Source: UBA5109 sp965662565 (GTDB lineage: Bacteria; Pseudomonadota; Gammaproteobacteria; Pseudomonadales; Pseudohongiellaceae). From it: a stretch of 64,000 nucleotides of DNA. The notes beneath the pieces are model-generated. The model ran no database searches. It was not told the origin of the DNA and saw only the letters and a program-made list of their open reading frames with translations. A program made the position numbers and the translations under genes. Positions 8,382-16,609 of the stretch are shown here, one piece after another (the first letter of the stretch is position 1; every line of letters starts with the position of its first letter). The stretch lies in contig CBFIHS010000006.1 of assembly GCA_965662565.1 (NCBI GenBank), forward strand, positions 13,333-77,332, written 5' to 3'.

Positions 8382-8407
8382 ATCAAAGTCAACAATCAAA
8401 GTTAACA
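8382..8407. repeat. Two adjacent 13-base direct repeats upstream of rpoH
   Basis: ATCAAAGTCAACA followed directly by ATCAAAGTTAACA (one mismatch), 47-72 bases upstream of the rpoH start within its 226-base upstream gap. On the rpoH strand each copy carries a TTGACT/TTAACT-like hexamer, so this may be a duplicated promoter -35 region. No -10 could be assigned with confidence. Confidence 0.4.
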
Positions 8408-8561
8408 AGCTCAAATTTATGGGGGCGGCAATTTTACCACTTATTAAGTTTGACCGCCAACTACTCAGAAGGTTCTATTTAAAGCTTTCAAGCCTTCAAA
8501 ATATAGGCTTATATTTAACCCAATCCTAATAACCTAGTGCCAATTCCCAGAATTTCAAGGC

Positions 8562-9020
8562 TTAATAGTAATATTCTGTATAGCCGGGTAATAATCTGTA
8601 TTTTGAGTTAAGGAAAGCCACTATATCTATCAGCTCTGTGACCTTCATATTTTCATTCACATACATTGGCGATGTCCTCACTCTGTTACGCTCTTCCCTT
8701 GTCAATAGATCAAGATACTGCTCAGAAATAACATGATCAGGGTTAATTATAGAAGTAGCTAAGTCGCCATAGGTCTTGGCAAACATCAAATCTCCTCCAA
8801 GCACAACCGTAAAAGGCATAGTGCCGTTATAAGCAGGCAGTTCTGCACCATCAACAACATGGCACTGGATACAGCCTAGTGAAGCAAAAGCCTGTTGCCC
8901 CCTATCAATATCTCCCTTCATGATTGGAAACCTGAAATCATTGGCATAATCTGGGTAGGTACGACACGCCGAAAGCAACAAAATAGACAGGCTTATTCCA
9001 AGTAAAACTAACTTTTTCAT
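8562..9020 (-). CDS. Mono-haem cytochrome c lipoprotein
   Basis: 152 residues. The N-terminus MKKLVLLG...LLLSAC gives a lipobox with Cys19 as the lipidated residue, followed by a single haem motif CIQCH at 50-54 in a class I cytochrome c-like domain (GQQAFASLGCIQCH). MYVNENMK offers candidate Met axial ligands. ATG at 9020 has AAGGAG eight bases upstream; the frame also allows GTG at 9029, but that lies inside the spacer. It is probably a membrane-attached periplasmic electron carrier. It is not next to an obvious oxidase or reductase and is divergent from the TauE-type gene. Confidence 0.85.
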   Translation of the reverse strand: MKKLVLLGISLSILLLSACRTYPDYANDFRFPIMKGDIDRGQQAFASLGCIQCHVVDGAELPAYNGTMPFTVVLGGDLMFAKTYGDLATSIINPDHVISEQYLDLLTREERNRVRTSPMYVNENMKVTELIDIVAFLNSKYRLLPGYTEYYY

Positions 9021-9142
9021 ACTAAACACTCCTTATTGAAACTTCACTCCCTTAATTTTAATTCAATGCAGTAGTGGCCTGTTGATATAGATCACCAAAA
9101 CCAGTTGTGTCTAAACAGCCCCTGTTCTGGGATAATCCTTGG

Positions 9143-9907
9143 ATGGAATACGAATTAAGCTTTTTATTTATTGTTATGTTAATTGGGGCCGGCTTTTTTG
9201 CCGGTTTTATTAATACCATTGCTGGTGGGGGCTCTATGCTTACCCTTCCTGCTTTAATGATAATGGGTATGCCTGCTGACATTGCTAATGGCACAAACCG
9301 GGTTGGCATAATTCTTCAATCGACTGCTGGTGCGGCGAAATTTCATCAAAAGGGAAAATTAGAGCCCTCTACTATAATTCCTACTCTAGCCCCTACTCTT
9401 AGTGGCGCACTATTTGGCTCTCTACTAGCCTCCTATTTACCTGTAATGTGGCTAAAGCCGGCTCTTCTAACAACCATGCTGGCCATGGCAGTGATTATGC
9501 TAATCAAGCCCTCTGTTGTTGCCCCTCCTCCTGGGACTGCTGTCTACACCCTGAAAGAACGTCCTGCCGCATGGGTTGGGTTATTCATTGCCGGCCTTTA
9601 CGGAGGGTTTATACAAGCAGGGGTTGGTTTCATTTTGATCACAGCTTTAGCAGGAGGCTTACGCTATGATTTGGTACGAGCAAATGCATTAAAGATGGCA
9701 ATTACTGTAGTTGTATCCTTGGTAGCTTTAACGGTCTATATCTTGCGTGGCCAAGTGCTATTCATCCCTGGTTTAGTGCTTGCCATTGGCATGGTTGCGG
9801 GGGCCTTAGCCAGCGTTCAGTTTGCAATTAATGTCCCCCAGTATGTCCTCAAGTGGGTAATGTTCGGAATGGTTCTTATCGTTTGTTTAGTGGCTTACTT
9901 TAGCTAA
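9143..9907 (+). CDS. TauE/SafE family membrane permease
   Basis: About 254 residues and some eight hydrophobic segments. The first block FFAGFINTIAGGGSMLTLPA and the internal repeat GLYGGFIQAGVGFILI are the paired TauE/SafE (DUF81) signatures. Members export sulfite, sulfoacetate or related organosulfur anions; the substrate is unknown here. The frame is open back to a GTG at 9107, but family members start near the first hydrophobic helix, which favours ATG at 9143. Neither start has a strong ribosome-binding site. It ends before a bidirectional terminator. Confidence 0.88.
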   Translation: MEYELSFLFIVMLIGAGFFAGFINTIAGGGSMLTLPALMIMGMPADIANGTNRVGIILQSTAGAAKFHQKGKLEPSTIIPTLAPTLSGALFGSLLASYLPVMWLKPALLTTMLAMAVIMLIKPSVVAPPPGTAVYTLKERPAAWVGLFIAGLYGGFIQAGVGFILITALAGGLRYDLVRANALKMAITVVVSLVALTVYILRGQVLFIPGLVLAIGMVAGALASVQFAINVPQYVLKWVMFGMVLIVCLVAYFS

Positions 9908-10032
9908 CTCTATTTTACATGCTCTCTATTCTAGGGCATCAGAAAAACTTAATTCAATACTAAAACAAGCAAGGGCTTACTCTAGGATCTTTATTTTCTA
10001 TAAGATCTTCGTTCACTAAGCAAAATTTATTC

Positions 10033-10063
10033 AAAAAAAAAGAGAGCCTAGGCTCTCTTTTTT
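10033..10063. terminator. Bidirectional rho-independent terminator
   Basis: AAAAAAGAGAGCC and GGCTCTCTTTTTT around a TA centre, a perfect dyad with A- and T-runs. It lies between the convergent TauE-type gene and the membrane protein pair and can serve both strands. Confidence 0.9.
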
Positions 10064-10108
10064 AGTATCACTGAAAATAAGAATAATACTTTAATCAGTT
10101 CTTTTTGC

Positions 10109-10597
10109 TTATTCCACGAAAGGCATAAAACGCCCAAGAAGAATAACTGCTACCCAAATGAACAGCGATATCGCACCAATAACCTTGGCCCGAAAATCAG
10201 CATCTTCACCATCCGCTAATTTGCTAAGCTCTTTTTCTTCGCCAAAGTAAAACCAAAGTGCATTAAGCCCTGCGATGATCACCAAACCCATTTTCCATTG
10301 GAAGGCTATATTAGGACCATATCTAACAGGGTTTGAGGCAATAAAGGTAATGCCAGACAGCAAATTAATCAAAAAGCCAACTATCGCTACAGGTATGAAC
10401 TTCATAGCTGTTCGCATATTGATAAATTTAGCAAAACCGATAACCCTTAAGTCGATAACCAAAAGAGCCCCAAAAAGAATCGACAATCCGATAAAGTGAG
10501 CGGTTTCTGCGGCCACAAAGACCCAAGAGACATCACGGCTAACTACACCTAGCCAAGATTCACCTAGCCAGTCAAACGTTGGTTGCATAAATTCCAT
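10109..10597 (-). CDS. Four-helix integral membrane protein, second of a paralogous pair (DUF6644-like)
   Basis: 162 residues with four predicted membrane helices. Conserved-looking points are VAAETAHFIGLSILFG (His in helix 1), DLRVIGFAKFINM, FLINLLSGITFIA, QWKMGLVIIAGLNALW, and a C-terminal GRFMPFV. The layout resembles small uncharacterised membrane proteins grouped as DUF6644; I am not certain of the family name. It is the downstream partner of the gene at 10609-11100, 11 bases away, and shares helix positions, the (V/R)-x-GFAK motif after helix 2 and the GR(F/L)M end, so the two look like an old duplication and may form a heteromer. Transcription ends at the 10033-10063 terminator. Confidence 0.7.
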   Translation of the reverse strand: MEFMQPTFDWLGESWLGVVSRDVSWVFVAAETAHFIGLSILFGALLVIDLRVIGFAKFINMRTAMKFIPVAIVGFLINLLSGITFIASNPVRYGPNIAFQWKMGLVIIAGLNALWFYFGEEKELSKLADGEDADFRAKVIGAISLFIWVAVILLGRFMPFVE

Positions 10598-10608
10598 GAT
10601 TTACCCCT

Positions 10609-11100
10609 TTACTGTAAATAAGCCATTAGACGGCCTGTGGTGATAGCGCCAATCCAGGAGGCCAAACAAACAATCGAAAGAAGCTTAGTTAAATTTTCAT
10701 CGCGTCCATTTCGAATACCATTCATTACTAACTTCATTAGAATTCCGCCAATAATGATCAAAGCTATCTTGAGTTGAAATGCGCCCTGAAAAATATAAGT
10801 GGAAAAATAACCTGTAAGTAGCAGCAGTCCTGAAACTAAATTCAAAACAAAACCAGCCCACCCAATCATGAAAAGTCTGTCATAGGCATTTATTGAAATG
10901 CCTTTAGCAAAACCTAGAACACGCATGTTAAAAGCGATAACAACACCCATTACTGTCATCATGCCTAGACCATGCGCAGAAAGAGCAATTGGATAAGCCA
11001 TAAGATTACCTGTACCGCCAGTAACCCAGAGCCCAACACTGCTCAACTCAACTGAACAAACAAAGCCAACCGGCTCAAAACACCCAAAATCAAATTCCAT
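10609..11100 (-). CDS. Four-helix integral membrane protein, first of a paralogous pair (DUF6644-like)
   Basis: 163 residues with four membrane helices: LSAHGLGMMTVMGVVIAFNM (with a His), RVLGFAKGISINAYD, GFVLNLVSGLLLLTGYF and QLKIALIIIGGILMKLV, ending GRLMAYLQ. The pattern matches its neighbour residue for residue in several places (RV(L/I)GFAK, LSG, FQ(L/W)K, GR(L/F)M). Conserved His near helix 1 could bind haem or another cofactor, but that is a guess. The nearest upstream regulatory site is an FNR/Anr-type box 339 bases away, which would make the pair oxygen-responsive if used. Confidence 0.7.
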   Translation of the reverse strand: MEFDFGCFEPVGFVCSVELSSVGLWVTGGTGNLMAYPIALSAHGLGMMTVMGVVIAFNMRVLGFAKGISINAYDRLFMIGWAGFVLNLVSGLLLLTGYFSTYIFQGAFQLKIALIIIGGILMKLVMNGIRNGRDENLTKLLSIVCLASWIGAITTGRLMAYLQ

Positions 11101-11470
11101 TGGAAAACCCTAATTAATTAATTATTAACTGCACTTACTTATTATTTTGTTATGCAGCCTTCCAGTACCATCTTCTTCTTTAATTTACTCTACTCCAAAA
11201 CAGGAGCACAGCAGCAAATTTGGTGGCGCTAAAGTAAACGAAATCCCTTTAGGAATCAAGCATTTACTAACTTTCTTCCCCCAAAACCCTCTAAGAATAT
11301 TCACTCAAAGAAGATAAAGTATAAGGTTCAATTGAACATCCATTTAAAGAATAGCCACAAAGCAAGGAAGCTACGGTAATAAGCTTCGCAGAAAGTTCAG
11401 CGCAAAGAAATCAACGCTTAGAGATGATGTGATCTAGATTGATCAAGATCAAAAGATCTGAGGTATTTTC
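11101..11470. other. 370-base gap with an FNR-type site
   Basis: AT-rich and apparently non-coding on both strands. It contains the FNR-like dyad at 11439-11452 and a small stem GAAGCT/AGCTTC near 11369-11388 without a T-run. If the FNR site drives the membrane pair it would give a leader of roughly 300 bases or a separate small RNA. Confidence 0.5.
11439..11452. promoter_or_regulatory. Perfect FNR/Anr-type binding site
   Basis: TTGATCAAGATCAA matches the FNR/Anr consensus TTGAT-N4-ATCAA at every fixed base. It lies 19 bases beyond the esterase stop and 339 bases upstream of the leftward membrane protein pair. The flanks carry further GATC-rich sequence. Confidence 0.6.
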
Positions 11471-12133
11471 TTACAAAATTGAACTGATCCAGGAAGAAAT
11501 ATCGATAATTTCTTCTGGGCTTACACTATGGGCCATAGGGTAGGTTAAAAACTTAGGATGGAAACCTAAGCCTTCTAGGGCCTCCAAACTTTTTTTCCCT
11601 AAGGATAAATCTAGAACCGTGTCTTGTGTTCCGTGGCCAATGAAAATCGGTAGGCTTTGGTTTGCAGGGTGCGGGCTTACGGCCTCTGCTGTTGGGAAAA
11701 AAGAAGATAGTGCCATTATTCCGGCCAATGGCTTGTCGTAAGTAAGACCAGCTTGATAGTTAACTGCCCCACCTTGTGAGAAACCAGCCAAGATGATGCG
11801 CTCACTACTTATTCCCCTGTCGAGTTCTCTGCCGATAAGTTTATGAATAGCGATGACTGAAGCCAAAAGCTGTTGCGAATTAATACTTCTTCCACCACCA
11901 TCCAAAGCGGCCACATCGAACCAAGCTGGCATAACATAACCCTGGTTCATGCTGACAGGAATTGCTGGGGCGTGAGGAAAAACAAAGCGGACAGCCGCAT
12001 CTTCTGGCAAGCTTAACGCAGGCACTATAGGCTCAAAATCATGCCCATCAGCTCCAAGCCCATGAAGCCAAATAATAGCAGCATTAGCTGGTTTAACTGG
12101 CTCAATTTCAACAGATGGCAAATATTCACTCAT
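11471..12133 (-). CDS. Alpha/beta-hydrolase carboxylesterase (phospholipase/carboxylesterase family)
   Basis: 220 residues, standard length for the small cytosolic carboxylesterase/acyl-protein thioesterase-like family. The oxyanion block AAIIWLHGLGADGHDFEP, the nucleophile elbow LAGFSQGGAVN (Ser), an Asp in GHGTQDTVL and a His in YPMAHSVSPEE complete the triad. PHAPAIPVSMNQGYVMPAWFD is the family's lid-region signature. Substrates are short-chain esters or lysophospholipids in relatives. No signal peptide. Confidence 0.93.
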   Translation of the reverse strand: MSEYLPSVEIEPVKPANAAIIWLHGLGADGHDFEPIVPALSLPEDAAVRFVFPHAPAIPVSMNQGYVMPAWFDVAALDGGGRSINSQQLLASVIAIHKLIGRELDRGISSERIILAGFSQGGAVNYQAGLTYDKPLAGIMALSSFFPTAEAVSPHPANQSLPIFIGHGTQDTVLDLSLGKKSLEALEGLGFHPKFLTYPMAHSVSPEEIIDISSWISSIL

Positions 12134-12234
12134 AACAACCCAATTTGGTTTAAGTAAGTTTGCATGACTTTAGCTGGAAAGAGCTTGGCGTTCAATCCAA
12201 AAAGAAAGGGTGAATCTAAAATAGAGGATAGGAT

Positions 12235-12633
12235 TTAGGCGCTTTTTAAGTGCGCTTCTTCGGAGGTGATCTCGAAATTTTTGTGTAGGTACTGGACTAT
12301 TTCTTCAGGCTCATCGACCCAGCTTATCTGGCCTTTTTCTTCGATACGCAAACAGGGTGCTTTTAACTTTCCAAACTCTGCTAATAATTTATCTTGGTGG
12401 ATACTGCATTTGCTAATATCACGGGTTTCAATATCGATGTTCAGCCTAGTAATCTCTCTTCTAGGCAGTCGGCTGGCTAAACAACCTTTATAGTCATAAA
12501 GAGCCAAGCTACTGGTCAGCTTAGCAAGTTTTTTCATTTCTTCTTCAGAGCGTTCGATAGGTTCAGGACGAAACAGCCAATCAATTAAACCAAGGAAAGT
12601 GGCTAGTGCTCTACGGTAGGCTTTTTTCAACAT
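12235..12633 (-). CDS. Glutaredoxin/GST N-terminal-fold protein with a changed active site
   Basis: About 132 residues. An N-terminal hydrophobic/basic stretch (RRALATFLGLIDWLFRP) precedes a thioredoxin-fold domain. LALYDYKGCLASRLPRREI matches the position where relatives have a CxxC in a glutaredoxin-like site; here it is C-L-A-S. KAPCLRIEEKGQISWVDEP carries the cis-Pro and GSH-binding-like segment, and EEIVQYLHKNF ends the fold. ATG at 12633 matches the usual start of relatives; the frame is open to 12717. It may be a monothiol glutaredoxin-like protein; no substrate can be given. Confidence 0.75.
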   Translation of the reverse strand: MLKKAYRRALATFLGLIDWLFRPEPIERSEEEMKKLAKLTSSLALYDYKGCLASRLPRREITRLNIDIETRDISKCSIHQDKLLAEFGKLKAPCLRIEEKGQISWVDEPEEIVQYLHKNFEITSEEAHLKSA

Positions 12634-12729
12634 TTGGATACTAAGTGTAATTTTACAGCTTTGAAAAAAGGCGGCATTATCCACAAAGCTTACATTGCTG
12701 TCGAGTATTATTTGCATATGATCTTAGTG

Positions 12730-13119
12730 TCATGCGAATACCGTCCCCTCTAAGTAGAACCAATGACCCTTTTCACGCTTAAAAATAGATATCTTGTGGT
12801 GGAGCGCTTTAAGCTTTGTTTCTTTATCGCTGTACAGAGCTTCGAACTCAACTTCACTAATATCGCCTTTTTGTCGATGCTGAATTAGCTTCAAAGATAA
12901 CCAAGCGTAGCTACTGCTATCTAAGTCAGCAGCCGGAACATTCAACGCCGTGGATGGGTGCCAAGTTTTAATAAGGTATTGGCTATTGCCCCCTAGAGCA
13001 TACGCAGCATAGCGAGACCGAAGAAGCTGAATGGGACTCTTAGCTACTTGATCACCTTTTAAGAAGGGCTCACAACACAGAGCAAAAGCTTTCTTGCTGC
13101 CACAAATACAAAGTCTCAA
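12730..13119 (-). CDS. YchJ-like protein, short form without the C-terminal SEC-C motif
   Basis: 129 residues. The N-terminal CICGSKKAFALCCEPFL is a SEC-C-like zinc motif and SPIQLLRSRYAAYALGG...YLIKTWHPST is the YchJ/UPF0225 signature. E. coli YchJ has a second SEC-C zinc motif at the C-terminus; this protein stops before it, after HWFYLEGTVFA, as several shorter homologues do. Role unknown. It is 12 bases upstream of the longest version of the glutaredoxin-like gene, probably the same transcript. Confidence 0.85.
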   Translation of the reverse strand: MRLCICGSKKAFALCCEPFLKGDQVAKSPIQLLRSRYAAYALGGNSQYLIKTWHPSTALNVPAADLDSSSYAWLSLKLIQHRQKGDISEVEFEALYSDKETKLKALHHKISIFKREKGHWFYLEGTVFA

Positions 13120-13475
13120 GTATCTTCTCCTAGAAAGGTTTTAATAGTTTACGTCGATCTAGCTTGCAACAGGAAACCAAAACTCATTGGCGGGAGTATA
13201 AATAAACATAATCCCCAATATAAGGTTGGAAAACATCGTTTTTGCACTTTTAAACAGCAACATAAAATAAATATTCTAAAAATATCAATTGATGGCTTTT
13301 GCCTCATGCTCATGATTAGCAATTTTAGTGTAAACGTGCTTATATCAACTTGCACCCATAGACCGTAAAACGTGGCCTAGGAAACGTTTACAGCAGTATA
13401 AAATTTGCATATTCCTGAACTGTAGCAGAAAGACCATTGGACTAAATTACAAAAACTATTCAGTAAAACATCAGC
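13120..13475. other. 356-base gap upstream of the MoxR/VWA operon
   Basis: Non-coding by appearance; a 68-codon minus-strand frame here lacks a ribosome-binding site and any recognisable protein pattern. It holds three copies of the octamer GTAAACGT or its variant (13330-13391) and a TATAAA at 13397-13402 that could be a -10 element, though no matching -35 is clear. Confidence 0.5.
13330..13391. promoter_or_regulatory. Clustered GTAAACGT repeats, possible operator
   Basis: GTAAACGT at 13330-13337, GTAAAACGT at 13365-13373 and the inverse ACGTTTAC at 13384-13391; the last is embedded in the palindrome AAACGTTT. CG-centred dyads of this kind are typical of LacI/GalR-family operators. They lie 85-146 bases upstream of the first operon gene. 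No LacI-type gene is in the window. Confidence 0.4.
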
Positions 13476-15701
13476 ATGGCCGAATTTTTTTTCAAATATT
13501 CCCGCAGTGTTTACAACGATAGTCAATTTATTTTGGCTAATCAATGGCCTCTATGGCTACTCTATTCTCTTTTAGTATTTTTCATCTCTGCTTGTTTCTT
13601 CATGCTTCTTTGGAAACGCAGTGTATTAAATTGGGTACAGCTGAGCGCCATAGGCTTTTTGCAAGCGCTAATGATCTGTCTTGTGCTTTTTATAGTATGG
13701 CAACCTGCCTTAATGACAGAACGCTTGGTCAGTGGTGAAAATGCGGTTGCCATTCTCTTAGATACTTCCTCTAGTATGACGATCGCTGAAGAAAATCAAA
13801 ACCGTATGGCTCAAGCTCAGGCTCTTCTTAGTACAGAAAACCTAGCTGAGTTAAGCAGCATTTATGACATTCAAGCTTATGCTTTTTCAGAAAATTCTGA
13901 AGCCCTGGATAATTTCCAAATGCTTCCTGTTCCGGGAGCCTCGTCAAATATAGGGCAATCCGTCTTACAAACTCTAAGAACGGCCAGCAATACCTCTTTA
14001 GGTGCTCTGATCCTCATCAGTGATGGAGCAGATAATAATGGATCCATTGACGCCGAAACTTTAGCTGAAATCAGTTCCTATGGAGTCCCAATCCATACTG
14101 TTGGGATTGGTAGAGAAGAGATCCCTGAAGACCTTGAAATCGCGAATGTAGTTTTACCAGACAAAGCTTTACCTGGCACAACACTAACTGCGGCCATCAG
14201 CATAATTCATAATCAATCAGGATCTACCAGAGTAAAAGTTTACAATAGTGATGAACTGATTAGCACTCATGAAATAGCCTTAGCTGATGGGCAAAACCTC
14301 ACTACTGCCTTTATCGACATCGAAGTCAGCGATCCGGGGGAATTAGATTTACGCTTCAGCCTTGACCCCATTAATGGAGAAACTAATCTTACAAACAACT
14401 CTCGATCCCAAGTTGTTGATGTTCCTGACGGCAAGTACAAAATCTTATACGTAGAAGGAGAACCACGATGGGAATATAAGTTTATGCAACGCGCCCTTGT
14501 TGAAGACCCAAGCGTTCAACTTTCTACTTTATTGAGAGTGTCTGCCAATAAGTTTTATCGCCAAGGAATAGAAGATCCTTCTCAACTTGAGTCAGGCTTT
14601 CCAGTCGAGAGAGCAGAATTATTTAGTTACGATGCTTTAATTATCGGCAGTGTTGAGCTTGCTGAGTTCTCAGATGAGCAACAACAAATGATCCACGATT
14701 TTGTGAGTGAGCGTGGAGGAAGCTTAATGATGCTGGCTGGGTTAAAAGGATTGGGGCTTGGTGGATGGGGAGAGTCTGTAGTTAACGAAGTACTGCCTTC
14801 CAGGCTGTCTTCTGAAAATGCTGGCTTTTATAGAGAAAAAGTTAAGGTCATTCCCACTAGAGCTGGTCTGAGCTCACCTATTTTACAGTTTTCTGACGAC
14901 CCTGTTGATAATCTAGAGCTTTGGAATGAACTGCCAGAAATTGCAGATTACCAAAACATTGGTCCCTTGCGTCCAGCGGCAATTACCTTACTTGAAGCGG
15001 ATGTTAATGGCAGCTTACAGCCACTGCTTGTTACCCAAACTTATGGTCGTGGACAAAGCTATATACTCGCAACAGGCGGAACCTGGCGTTGGCAAATGAG
15101 TATGCCTCTTGAAGATTTGAGCCATGAGACATTCTGGCGCCAACTCAGCAGAAGCCTAGTTGCAAACTCTCCTCTACCTTTTGAATTAAGCACTTCTATT
15201 GAAAACCAAGAGATTCGAGTGCGTGCTGAAATCCGCGACCCTGACGCAGAGGAAAACCTCGGCCTAGCCATCTCAAGTGTGATTTCTTCAGACTCTGGTC
15301 CTGCGGTGACCTTGGAACTAGCAGCAGTTAGTGGCCAAGCTGGAGTTTACGAAGCGAGCTTTACTCCAGCAGAAACCGGACTGTTTTCCGTAGAAGCCAT
15401 TTCACGGAAAGGCGACACACCGATAAACTCAGTCAGATCAGCTATTCGATACGAGGAAAACCATGAGGCTTTCAATATCCGCCAAAATCGAGATTTACTT
15501 ACTTTTCTAGCCGCATCCACTGGTGGCAGCTATTGGAACGCCGATCAATGGAATGAATTACCAGAAGCCATTTCATATTCCACTGCTGGTATTACCGAGC
15601 AAGATATTCGCTATCTATGGGATGCCCCAATTATTTTCTTGTTGTTGGTGTTCTTAAAAACCTTAGAGTGGTTGCTAAGAAGACGTTGGAGAGCCATCTA
15701 A
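13476..15701 (+). CDS. Membrane-anchored VWA/glutamine amidotransferase-like protein, operon gene 1
   Basis: 741 residues. Three N-terminal hydrophobic segments (about 25-50, 57-80), then a von Willebrand-like domain with an intact MIDAS start VAILLDTSSSM (DxSxS) and ALILISDGADNNG. The middle (YKILYVEGEPRWEYKFMQRA, then YDALIIGSVELAEF) resembles the class I glutamine amidotransferase-like fold seen in BatA-like proteins. After an Ig-like segment a C-terminal helix (DAPIIFLLLVFLKTLEWLL) ends in an Arg-rich tail. It probably spans the inner membrane with a large periplasmic part. Its stop overlaps the start of gene 2 by one base (TAATG). Confidence 0.8.
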   Translation: MAEFFFKYSRSVYNDSQFILANQWPLWLLYSLLVFFISACFFMLLWKRSVLNWVQLSAIGFLQALMICLVLFIVWQPALMTERLVSGENAVAILLDTSSSMTIAEENQNRMAQAQALLSTENLAELSSIYDIQAYAFSENSEALDNFQMLPVPGASSNIGQSVLQTLRTASNTSLGALILISDGADNNGSIDAETLAEISSYGVPIHTVGIGREEIPEDLEIANVVLPDKALPGTTLTAAISIIHNQSGSTRVKVYNSDELISTHEIALADGQNLTTAFIDIEVSDPGELDLRFSLDPINGETNLTNNSRSQVVDVPDGKYKILYVEGEPRWEYKFMQRALVEDPSVQLSTLLRVSANKFYRQGIEDPSQLESGFPVERAELFSYDALIIGSVELAEFSDEQQQMIHDFVSERGGSLMMLAGLKGLGLGGWGESVVNEVLPSRLSSENAGFYREKVKVIPTRAGLSSPILQFSDDPVDNLELWNELPEIADYQNIGPLRPAAITLLEADVNGSLQPLLVTQTYGRGQSYILATGGTWRWQMSMPLEDLSHETFWRQLSRSLVANSPLPFELSTSIENQEIRVRAEIRDPDAEENLGLAISSVISSDSGPAVTLELAAVSGQAGVYEASFTPAETGLFSVEAISRKGDTPINSVRSAIRYEENHEAFNIRQNRDLLTFLAASTGGSYWNADQWNELPEAISYSTAGITEQDIRYLWDAPIIFLLLVFLKTLEWLLRRRWRAI

Positions 15702-16609
15702 TGAAGCCCTTAAAAATAGGTTTGAAGATTAGTGTTTTTCTTTTGGTGATAATCGCTCTGCCAATAAGAGCAGAATTATATGTCACTGTTGTGCAGGGCC
15801 TAGGCGGAGAGCCTGCTTTTGAAGAGTCATTCCACAATCAAAGCCAAGTGTTAGTAGCTGCCTCCTCTGCTTTAACGGACGAAGAAAACGTAGCTTATTT
15901 TGACAGTTCACAAAGTACTCGCAGTAGTTTGTTGTCTCATTTCGAAAGTCTAAGTAACAAAATGAATGAAGCGGATCGTGCTCTCATTTACTTAGTAGGG
16001 CATGGTAGCTTTGACGGTGAAGAATATAAATTTAATATCCCAGGCTTAGATCTCACCACAAGCGATATCAGTAATGTTATGGCCTCCTTGCCGGGGCAAA
16101 ACCACTTCTTATTCAACACCTCTAGTACTAGTGGAGCATTGCTCGAGGCTTTAACTGATAGTAACTATATCCTTGTGACCGCTACCCGAAGTGGCAATGA
16201 GAAAAATGCTACCTACTTTGGCAAATATTTTGTCGAAGCACTTAGTGATGAGGCCGCTGATTTAAACAAAAATAATAGCATCAGCATTGAAGAAGCTTTT
16301 AATTATGCTCAACGCGAGGTTGAGGACTATTTCGAAACCCAAGGCCAGCTTGCTACTGAGCATTCTGTAATCCAAGGCCAAGGGGCGGCTCAGTTTACCC
16401 TTGCCCGAATTAACCAGATTGTTATAGAAACTGAAAATCCTCGCGTCGCAGAACTGCAAATGCAAAGCCTCGAAATTGACCAAAAAATTCAGGACCTGCA
16501 ACTGCGTCGCAACACTCTTGAAAATACTGACTACATTAAACAATTACAGGCTTTGATCCTAGAATCAGCCAAAGTTAATGAAGAGATCGAGCAATTAACC
16601 AGCGAATAA
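15701..16609 (+). CDS. Secreted caspase-fold protein lacking the catalytic cysteine, operon gene 2
   Basis: 302 residues from the ATG overlapping gene 1's stop; MKPLKIGLKISVFLLVIIAL is a signal peptide ending near RAE. The domain has the caspase/legumain-like His-Gly motif YLVGHGSFDG (His101), but where the fold has its cysteine (as in DACxSG) the sequence is FNTSSTSG, with Ser142 at that place. TATRSGNEKNATYFGKYFVE follows, then an EF-hand-like loop DLNKNNSISIEEAF that could bind calcium. The last 55 residues are a predicted coiled coil. It is likely a pseudoprotease acting as a binding or scaffold protein in the periplasm. Confidence 0.75.
   Translation: MKPLKIGLKISVFLLVIIALPIRAELYVTVVQGLGGEPAFEESFHNQSQVLVAASSALTDEENVAYFDSSQSTRSSLLSHFESLSNKMNEADRALIYLVGHGSFDGEEYKFNIPGLDLTTSDISNVMASLPGQNHFLFNTSSTSGALLEALTDSNYILVTATRSGNEKNATYFGKYFVEALSDEAADLNKNNSISIEEAFNYAQREVEDYFETQGQLATEHSVIQGQGAAQFTLARINQIVIETENPRVAELQMQSLEIDQKIQDLQLRRNTLENTDYIKQLQALILESAKVNEEIEQLTSE

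Noticed and set aside
13149..13355. 68-codon minus-strand frame in the gap before the MoxR operon
   Set aside because: No ribosome-binding site, odd composition and no known protein pattern.
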